Shown in pieces: positions 6,733 through 11,941 of a stretch of DNA of 11,941 nt. The stretch's first letter is position 1; the number at the start of each line of letters is the position of its first letter. The DNA comes from Pseudomonadota bacterium (GTDB lineage Bacteria > Desulfobacterota > Desulfobulbia > Desulfobulbales > SURF-16): assembly GCA_030597865.1 (NCBI GenBank), contig JAUVQZ010000070.1, positions 1 through 11,941 on the forward strand, given 5' to 3'. Under the pieces are notes generated by a model. It did not search any database and was not told where the DNA came from. It saw only the letters and a program-made list of their open reading frames with translations. Both the position numbers and the translations under genes were made by a program.

Positions 6733-6918
6733 GAGACCTGGGGGGCATGTAAAAATGCCTGTCAGGCATGGCCGGCCAAGCAGAGAGCTTGACCATCCGG
6801 CCTTCTCGGCTTGAACATATATGGTACCATGTCCGGTCGGGCCTTTTTAACAAGGCGCGCACCGGAATACGAGGCCGAAGAATTGCTGATTTATCAGTGA
6901 TCTTCGGCCTTTTTTTTT
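6733..6918 (+). promoter_or_regulatory. Structured cis-regulatory leader RNA upstream of the PEPCK-like gene (copy 2)
   Basis: This is the second member of the element at 198-385, with the same order of parts. GAGACCTGGGGGGCAT opens it. Two mutually exclusive hairpins follow: GGCAT/ATGCC (6744-6748/6755-6759) and ATGCCTG/CAGGCAT (6755-6761/6763-6769). Next comes a long hairpin, GGCCGG/CCGGCC (6770-6775/6797-6802) with CAAGC/GCTTG inside (6777-6781/6787-6791). The joiner GGCCTTCT (6799-6806) and the 27-nt core (6808-6834) with ATGGTACCAT (6821-6830) follow. The two-part hairpin is TCCGGT/ACCGGA (6832-6837/6861-6866), then CG/CG with a bulged C6860, a G·G mismatch (6840·6857) and GCCTT/AAGGC (6841-6845/6852-6856). 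A terminator ends it. Helix sequences differ from copy 1 but pairing is kept. The downstream start codon is only 29 bases past the T-tract. Confidence 0.8.
6873..6918 (+). terminator. Intrinsic terminator at the end of leader copy 2
   Basis: GGCCGAAGA (6873-6881) pairs fully with TCTTCGGCC (6901-6909). An inner stem from C6886-A6889 to T6894-G6897 closes a TTTA loop, and nine T residues follow (6910-6918). Relative to copy 1, a G·U pair becomes A-U and an inner A-U becomes G·U, so the fold is conserved despite changes. Lying 29 bases before the start codon, it is placed to act as an attenuator. Confidence 0.9.
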
Positions 6919-6947
6919 GCAAAAACGGCAAAACGCAGCAGGACTCT

Positions 6948-8720
6948 ATGGCCATCAAAAGATTTGTCCGTGATGAAGGGCAGTGCATCATCTACACGGA
7001 CGGTAAAATATGCGAGTCAAGGCGGGAGGTGCTTCACAGCGACCTTTTTGAGAACATGGTCGGGCTGTTCATCGAGGAACAGCTCCATAATCATTCTCCC
7101 CTGCTTGATGCCATGGGCATTGACCTGGCATCGGCACGCGGCCCCCGGCAACTGGTCAATATCCTCTGCGCCCTCTGTGAGCACCCATTAAAGCAGGTTG
7201 TCGCCATCCTGCCGGCAGCGGACATTTTTCTCCAGGACAAGCAGCGGAGAGCCCTGCACGAATTCGTTGAACGGCTCTATGATTACTGGCGCTCCTATGA
7301 CCGCTATATGGTGCTCCTCGCAAAACCAGGGCCAAGCAGCCTTGATCAGCGCCCCCACCGGGCCTTTAATGAGACCCTCGTGGCCCTGGGTCACCATATC
7401 CGCTCCCTCTATCGTAATGTTTGCGAGAATATAACCGGCACCCATCCAAGGGTTTACCGGCACCTGGCCGCCGGCTGCAAGGTGGGCCTTATCGCCGTGC
7501 CAGGCCATGCGAACCTGCCGCCCCTCTATGACACGCTGCTGGGAGAGATTCCCCTCATCCGCCAGGTCTGGATCACGCCGCCCATGATCCTTGACCCGCC
7601 CATCAACCAGCGCACCGGCCAGTTTCAGAAGGTTGCCACCAACCCCTTGCATGGCCTGACCATGGCCAAGGACGAGTGGCTCTGTTATCCGGCCCAGGTG
7701 GGGGAGCTGGTCATTTTTGTCTACTTCCATCACCGGTTCATCGGCCTTGGCACCTCCCTTGCCAACCTGTTTGAACTGGCCTCGGATGAGCAGATTGCCG
7801 CCGGCCCTGACGCGGTTTACCTATACGGTGTTCCCCCCCAGCACATGGAACAGTTTGGTGAGCTGCCCACGGTCTTTTTCGACGACCAGGACAACAATCT
7901 GCTGGTGGCGGCCGTGCCCCTTGAGGATCGTTTCGGCTATTTCGGCTATCTGAAAAAAATGATCCTGACCCAGCATAACATCATCATGATGAGGCGTGGC
8001 CGCATGCCCTTCCACGGTGCCCTGGCCCGCATACTGCTCAAAAACGGTCAGGCATCCACCATTCTCATTATCGGCGATACGGCGGCCGGCAAGTCGGAAA
8101 CCCTGGAGGCCTTCCGCGTCCAGGGCCAAGGCATGATCCATGAGATGCGCATCATCGCCGACGACATGGGTTCCCTTGCCATTGATGACCAGGGCCGGGT
8201 CATTGGCTACGGCACCGAGGTGGGGGCCTTTATCCGCCTCGATGACCTGCAGCAGGGCTATGCCTTTGGCCAGATCGACCGGGCCATCATCATGAGCCCC
8301 CAGAGGGTGAATGCCCGGGTGTTATTACCCGTGACCACCATTGAGGAGGTACTGGCAGGCCATGCCATCGACCTGCTGCTCTATGCCAATAACTACGAGG
8401 AGGTGGATGGCGAACACCCCCTGGTCGAGCTGTTTGCTGACACCGGCAAGGCGCTGCAGGTGTTCCGGGAGGGGGCCGTGATGGCCAAGGGCACGACAAC
8501 CTCCACCGGCCTGGTCCACAGCTATTTTGCCAACATCTTTGGCCCCCCCCAGTATAAAGAGTTGCATGGAGAGCTGGCTGAAAAAACCTTCTGCGCCGCA
8601 ATGCAAACAGGCACCCGTATTGGCCAGCTCCGCACCAGACTGGGTATCCCCGGCCATGGGATCAGCGGCCCTGAGGCTGCGGCCAAGGCCTTGATTGAAC
8701 TGATCGCCGTTGACAACTGA
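6948..8720 (+). CDS. P-loop protein related to HPr kinase / PEP carboxykinase, 590 residues
   Basis: The C-terminal half has a P-loop, GDTAAGKSET (376-385, Lys382), then IIADDMG with D405-D406, the spacing and acidic pair typical of the HprK/PEPCK nucleotide-binding fold. Further PEPCK-like stretches are GTEVGAFIRLDDL, and STGLVHSYFANIFG followed by YKELHGELAEK near 520-550. The first ~350 residues match no domain I recognise; they contain several aromatic- and histidine-rich stretches but no signal peptide or clear membrane segment, so it is probably cytoplasmic. It could be a divergent PEP carboxykinase or a protein kinase/phosphatase of the HprK type; the sequence does not decide. I chose the ATG at 6948, with AGGA just upstream, over the in-frame ATG at 6768, because the latter would force translation through the leader RNA and its terminator. 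The neighbouring PEP carboxylase gene hints at a role in PEP/oxaloacetate metabolism. Confidence 0.85.
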   Translation: MAIKRFVRDEGQCIIYTDGKICESRREVLHSDLFENMVGLFIEEQLHNHSPLLDAMGIDLASARGPRQLVNILCALCEHPLKQVVAILPAADIFLQDKQRRALHEFVERLYDYWRSYDRYMVLLAKPGPSSLDQRPHRAFNETLVALGHHIRSLYRNVCENITGTHPRVYRHLAAGCKVGLIAVPGHANLPPLYDTLLGEIPLIRQVWITPPMILDPPINQRTGQFQKVATNPLHGLTMAKDEWLCYPAQVGELVIFVYFHHRFIGLGTSLANLFELASDEQIAAGPDAVYLYGVPPQHMEQFGELPTVFFDDQDNNLLVAAVPLEDRFGYFGYLKKMILTQHNIIMMRRGRMPFHGALARILLKNGQASTILIIGDTAAGKSETLEAFRVQGQGMIHEMRIIADDMGSLAIDDQGRVIGYGTEVGAFIRLDDLQQGYAFGQIDRAIIMSPQRVNARVLLPVTTIEEVLAGHAIDLLLYANNYEEVDGEHPLVELFADTGKALQVFREGAVMAKGTTTSTGLVHSYFANIFGPPQYKELHGELAEKTFCAAMQTGTRIGQLRTRLGIPGHGISGPEAAAKALIELIAVDN

Positions 8721-8805
8721 CAGATTATTTTTGTTTGAGATCAAGGCCTGCGAGAAAATGTACCGCAGGTGGCCGGAAGATGGCACACCTCAGAAACAAA
8801 ACCTA

Positions 8806-8833
8806 TTGGCAATACCGTTATGGAAAATATGCT
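8806..8833 (+). promoter_or_regulatory. Candidate sigma-70 promoter for purE
   Basis: TTGGCA (8806-8811, 5/6 match) and TATGCT (8828-8833, 4/6 match) are separated by 16 bases. Transcription would start near 8840, inside the left arm of the inverted repeat at 8834-8849, which would shorten that helix to about 10 bp. Either this promoter or the full 16-bp RNA helix may therefore be real, but they are not fully compatible. Confidence 0.35.
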
Positions 8834-8927
8834 TGAATATCGGCCCTGGGAAAACCTCCTCCCATTGTGATTTACGGTCATTTTTTGATGCCTGCAGATC
8901 TTACCAGGGTCGATATTCATTTTTTTT
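8834..8927 (+). promoter_or_regulatory. Long inverted repeat with T-tract before purE: possible attenuator or terminator
   Basis: TGAATATCGGCCCTGG (8834-8849) pairs with CCAGGGTCGATATTCA (8904-8919) over 16 bp, with a single G·U wobble (8843·8910). Eight T residues follow (8920-8927), and the purE ribosome binding site (GAGGA, 8943-8947) comes 15 bases later. The 54-nt interior contains smaller weak pairings such as GGTCA with TGATGCC (8877-8893). The helix-plus-T-tract form is that of an intrinsic terminator, but the large interior loop suggests a leader RNA whose terminator is closed by long-range pairing. It might instead simply end the upstream transcript. It does not resemble the leaders at 198 and 6733, and I see no purine-riboswitch consensus. 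Confidence 0.55.
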
Positions 8928-8953
8928 AAAAAAGTTACCTTTGAGGAAAGACA

Positions 8954-9451
8954 ATGCAACAGAACAAACCACTTGTTGGAATTTTGATGGGAAGCGAAAG
9001 TGATCTGCCGGTGATGAGAAAGGCCGTGGCCGTCCTTACCGAGATGGGCGTGCCCTGTGAAATGGACATCAGCTCCGCCCACCGTCTGCCGGAAAAAACC
9101 GCAGAGTACGCCAAGACAGCCCGGGAACGGGGCCTTGAGGTGATCATCGCCGGTGCCGGCATGGCCGCCCACCTGGCCGGTGTCATAGCGGCCCACACCA
9201 CCCTGCCGGTGATCGGCGTTCCCCTTAACTCCGGGGCCATGAAGGGCGTGGACGCCCTCCATTCAACGGTGCAGATGCCCCCTGGCATCCCGGTGGCAAC
9301 GGTGGCCATTGATGGCGCCAAAAACGCCGCCTACCTGGCCTGTGAGATCCTGTCGATCAAATATCCGGAGCTTGCCGATGGTCTGGAGAAGTTCAGGGCA
9401 GACACCCGCCAGGCCCTGATGGAAAAATCCAAAGAACTATGCCAAGGGTAA
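8954..9451 (+). CDS. purE: N5-carboxyaminoimidazole ribonucleotide mutase, class I PurE
   Basis: PurE moves the carboxyl group of N5-CAIR to give CAIR in de novo purine synthesis. The 165 residues are the normal length of the short bacterial class. Signature motifs are GSESD (13-17, phosphate/nucleotide binding), SAHR (41-44, with H43 equivalent to the catalytic histidine) and AGMAAHLAGVIAAHTTLPVI (about 73-92). Start choice is supported by GAGGA 6 bases upstream. No purK, which would make N5-CAIR, lies beside it in this window. The gene follows a long inverted repeat with a T-tract and is separated by only 33 bases from the CBS-ACT gene, so the two are likely co-transcribed. Confidence 0.97.
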   Translation: MQQNKPLVGILMGSESDLPVMRKAVAVLTEMGVPCEMDISSAHRLPEKTAEYAKTARERGLEVIIAGAGMAAHLAGVIAAHTTLPVIGVPLNSGAMKGVDALHSTVQMPPGIPVATVAIDGAKNAAYLACEILSIKYPELADGLEKFRADTRQALMEKSKELCQG

Positions 9452-9484
9452 GGACATTCCAGCCCATAGAACAAGGTTGAAAAA

Positions 9485-10162
9485 ATGCTGATTAAAGATT
9501 GGATGACCAAGGATGTCCTGACCATTGATGAAAACACCTCATTGCTCAAGGCCAACCGGATGATGCGGGACAACACGATTCGCCGCCTGCCCGTGGTTTC
9601 CCACGGTAAATTACTGGGAATACTGACGGATCGGGACATTAAGGATGCCTCCCCGGCCAGCTCCACCACCCTTGACGTCCATGAACTTTACTACCTCCTC
9701 TCGGAGATGCGGGTCAAAGAGGTCATGACCAAGGAACCGGTAAGCCTCTCGGTGGATGACACCTTGGAGATGGCGGCCCAGGTGATGCTGATCAACCGTA
9801 TTTCCGGCCTGCCCATTCTGGATGATACAGGTCACCTCACCGGTCTGCTCAGCGAGTCGGATGTCCTACGTGGCTTTATCCATGCCACCGGCATGCAGGA
9901 TGGTGCGGTTCTCTATATCCTCGAGTTACCGGACCAAGCGGGCGCCACCAGCCAGGCCGTGGCGATCATTCGCAGCCATGGCGCCGGACTGGCCTCCATC
10001 CTCACCTCCTTTGATGATGCGCCGTCCGGCAGTAAACGGGTGGCCATCCGCATCACCGGTGACACCCAGGCCCTGGCTGCCATCCATAAAGAGATGGTGG
10101 ACAGCTGTCCGGTTATCTATCACGGCATTGACAACCTGCAAAACATACCGATAAAAAAATAA
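9485..10162 (+). CDS. Tandem CBS-domain protein with C-terminal ACT-like domain (AcuB-like)
   Basis: The 225 residues contain a CBS pair: CBS1 (about 5-52), beginning VKEVMT-like as IKDWMTKDVLTIDENTSL and including RRLPVV and GILTDRDI, and CBS2 (about 76-132), with VKEVMTKEPVSLSVDD, ISGLPILDD and GLLSESDVL. An ACT-like region follows (about 140-212: LELPDQAGATSQAVAIIRSH). CBS pairs bind adenine nucleotides, and ACT domains bind small metabolites, often amino acids; the combination suggests a soluble energy- or metabolite-sensing regulator without its own catalytic domain. The ribosome binding site is weak (AAGG, 9474-9477 region). It lies 33 bases after purE and 28 bases before nifJ with no terminator on either side, so it could sense energy state for purine synthesis or for pyruvate oxidation. 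The exact partner is unknown. Confidence 0.88.
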   Translation: MLIKDWMTKDVLTIDENTSLLKANRMMRDNTIRRLPVVSHGKLLGILTDRDIKDASPASSTTLDVHELYYLLSEMRVKEVMTKEPVSLSVDDTLEMAAQVMLINRISGLPILDDTGHLTGLLSESDVLRGFIHATGMQDGAVLYILELPDQAGATSQAVAIIRSHGAGLASILTSFDDAPSGSKRVAIRITGDTQALAAIHKEMVDSCPVIYHGIDNLQNIPIKK

Positions 10163-10190
10163 TAATTACAACAATATACGGAGAAACACC

Positions 10191-11941
10191 ATGTCACGAA
10201 AAATGGTCACCATTGACGGCAACCAGGCCTGTACCCATGTAGCCTACGCCACCAGCGAAATCATCACCATCTACCCCATCACCCCGTCAACCTCCATGGC
10301 GGCAGAGTCTGACACCAAGGCCAATGCCACCCAGAAGAATATCTGGGGCTCGGTTCCCACCGTCAGCCAGATGCAGTCTGAGGCAGGTGTGGCAGGGGCA
10401 TTGCACGGTTCGCTGACCACCGGCGCCCTCTGCACCACCTTCTCCGCCTCCCAGGGCCTGATGCTCCTGCTGCCCAACATGAACAAGCTGGCCGGCGAGT
10501 TGACCCCCACGGTCTTTCATATCTCGGCCCGTGCCCTTGCTTACCAGGGCCTGTCCATCTTCGGAGACCATAGTGACATCATGGCGGCCCGCCAGACCGG
10601 CTGGGCCATGCTCGGCGCCCAGAACGTCCAGGAGGCCCAGGACATGGCGCTCATCTCCACCCAGTCAACCCTCAAATCACGCATCCCCTTCATGCATTTT
10701 TTCGACGGTTTCCGCACCTCCAGCGAGATCCAGAAAATCGAGCAGCTGTCAGAGGATGACATGCGGGCCATGATCGACGAAGAGCTGGTTATCGAACACC
10801 GCAAGCGGGGTCTTTCCCCGGACCGGCCCATGATGCGGGGTACGGCCCAGAACCCGGATGTTAATTTCACCGGCCGCGAGACCGTCAACAAATTCTATGG
10901 GGCGGTGCCAGGTATTGTCCAGGAGACCATGGACAAATTCGCCGAGCTCACCGGCCGTCAATACCATCTCTTTGACTTTTTCGGCGCCCCTGACGCCGAG
11001 GATGTCATCGTTGTCATGGCCTCCGGGGCCGAGACGGTGCGGGCCACGGTGGAATACCTGGTGGCCCAGGGCCAGAAGGTCGGCCTCATCGTGGTGCGCC
11101 TCTTCAGACCCTTTGACGCAAGCGCCATGATCGCTGCCCTGCCGGCCAGTGTCAAGCGCATCACCGTGCTCGACCGCACCAAGGAGAATGGCGCGGCCGG
11201 CGAACCGCTCTATCAGGATGTCCGCACCGTTGTTGGCGAGGCCCAGGATAGCGGTGCCCTGCAGGTCGCCCCTATTATTCTGGGGGGCCGCTATGGTCTG
11301 GGATCCGCTGAATTCACTCCGGCCATGGTCAAGGCGGTGTTTGACAATATGTCCGCCGCTGGCCCCAAGAACCATTTCTGCGTGGGGCCCAATGATGACG
11401 TGGCCTTCACCAGCCTCGACTACGACAAGTCCTATGACATTGAAGGCAAGGATGTCCACCGGGCCATGTTCTACGGCCTGGGCGCTGACGGAACCGTGGG
11501 CGCCAACAAGAACAGCATCAAGATCATCGGCACCGAGACCGACAACAGTGCCCAGGGTTATTTTGTCTACGATTCCAAAAAATCAGGGTCCATCACCACC
11601 AGCCATCTGCGCTTCGGCAAGAACAAGATCATGGCCCCCTATCTCATCAACAAGGCCAGCTTCATCGCCTGCCATAAGTTCAGCTTCCTCGATCAGTACG
11701 ACATGCTGAACAATATCGAGGAAAACGGCACTTTTCTGCTCACCACCTCCTTTAAGAAGGATGAGGTGTGGGATCACATGCCGGCCAAAGTCCAGCAGCA
11801 GATGATCGACAAGAAGCTTACATTTTATATCATCGACGCCATCAGCCTGGCCGCGGCCCTGGGCCTTGGGGCCAGGATCAACATGATCATGCAGACCGCC
11901 TTCTTCCTGATCTCCGACATTATCACCAAGGACGAGGCCAT
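10191..11941 (+). CDS. nifJ: Pyruvate:ferredoxin (flavodoxin) oxidoreductase, N-terminal half, runs off the window
   Basis: The enzyme oxidises pyruvate with CoA to acetyl-CoA and CO2, reducing ferredoxin or flavodoxin, and can run in reverse in CO2-fixing anaerobes. The 583 visible codons are about half of the usual ~1,170-1,200. Domain I (about 5-235) carries YPITPSTSMAAESD, FSASQGLMLL and FFDGFRTSSEI, typical of the pyruvate-binding domain. Domain II (about 258-375) has VIVVMASGAETV and LFRPFDASAM, ending with LDRTKENGAAGEPLYQDV. The gamma-like domain begins near 425 with FYGLGADGTVGANKNSIKII. The ferredoxin-like cluster domain and the thiamine diphosphate domain would lie beyond the window. 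Start: GGAG at 10180-10183, 7 bases before ATG. It follows the CBS-ACT gene by 28 bases, probably in the same operon. No frameshift or stop is seen. Confidence 0.95.
   Translation, partial: MSRKMVTIDGNQACTHVAYATSEIITIYPITPSTSMAAESDTKANATQKNIWGSVPTVSQMQSEAGVAGALHGSLTTGALCTTFSASQGLMLLLPNMNKLAGELTPTVFHISARALAYQGLSIFGDHSDIMAARQTGWAMLGAQNVQEAQDMALISTQSTLKSRIPFMHFFDGFRTSSEIQKIEQLSEDDMRAMIDEELVIEHRKRGLSPDRPMMRGTAQNPDVNFTGRETVNKFYGAVPGIVQETMDKFAELTGRQYHLFDFFGAPDAEDVIVVMASGAETVRATVEYLVAQGQKVGLIVVRLFRPFDASAMIAALPASVKRITVLDRTKENGAAGEPLYQDVRTVVGEAQDSGALQVAPIILGGRYGLGSAEFTPAMVKAVFDNMSAAGPKNHFCVGPNDDVAFTSLDYDKSYDIEGKDVHRAMFYGLGADGTVGANKNSIKIIGTETDNSAQGYFVYDSKKSGSITTSHLRFGKNKIMAPYLINKASFIACHKFSFLDQYDMLNNIEENGTFLLTTSFKKDEVWDHMPAKVQQQMIDKKLTFYIIDAISLAAALGLGARINMIMQTAFFLISDIITKDEA

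Noticed and set aside
198..6918. The repeated element as an insertion sequence or MITE
   Set aside because: There are no terminal inverted repeats or target-site duplications around either copy, both are in the same orientation just before genes, and the divergence pattern preserves RNA pairing.
8710..9003. A 97-codon forward ORF bridging the P-loop gene and purE
   Set aside because: It overlaps the purE start and the inverted repeat, lacks a ribosome binding site and has no recognisable motifs.
10749..11459. A 236-codon minus-strand ORF inside nifJ
   Set aside because: It lies entirely opposite a well-supported nifJ coding frame and shows no family motif; antisense open frames are common in this base composition.

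Overview
The window looks like chromosomal DNA of a GC-rich, anaerobic Desulfobacterota-type bacterium (Desulfobulbales would be my guess). This rests on the combination of a large pyruvate:ferredoxin oxidoreductase, an archaeal-type PEP carboxylase and a CBS-ACT protein; it is inference, not a database match. All real genes are on the + strand, and I see no tRNA, rRNA, CRISPR array, transposase or other mobile element.

Layout: the tail of an unidentified gene (1-54) and a probable terminator lead into a structured leader RNA (198-385) that ends in a strong intrinsic terminator. carB and carA follow, in reversed order and overlapping by 4 bases. ppcA (archaeal-type PEP carboxylase) comes next, probably from its own promoter, and ends at a perfect 12-bp inverted repeat. 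A second copy of the leader RNA (6733-6918), again ending in a terminator, precedes a 590-residue P-loop protein related to HPr kinase/PEP carboxykinase. A probable attenuator-like structure (8834-8927) separates it from purE, a CBS-CBS-ACT protein and the first half of nifJ, which runs off the window. The last three genes are closely spaced and probably co-transcribed.

The genes join pyrimidine/arginine supply (carBA), purine synthesis (purE) and the PEP/pyruvate/oxaloacetate node (ppcA, the PEPCK-like gene, nifJ). Most of these enzymes consume or release CO2 or bicarbonate.

The most interesting signal is the pair of leader RNAs. They share a common architecture, a nearly invariant 27-nt single-stranded core and a G·G mismatch at the same place, while their helices differ by compensatory changes. 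They behave like two members of one cis-regulatory RNA class that control two unrelated genes through transcription termination. I could not match them to a riboswitch class whose consensus I remember.
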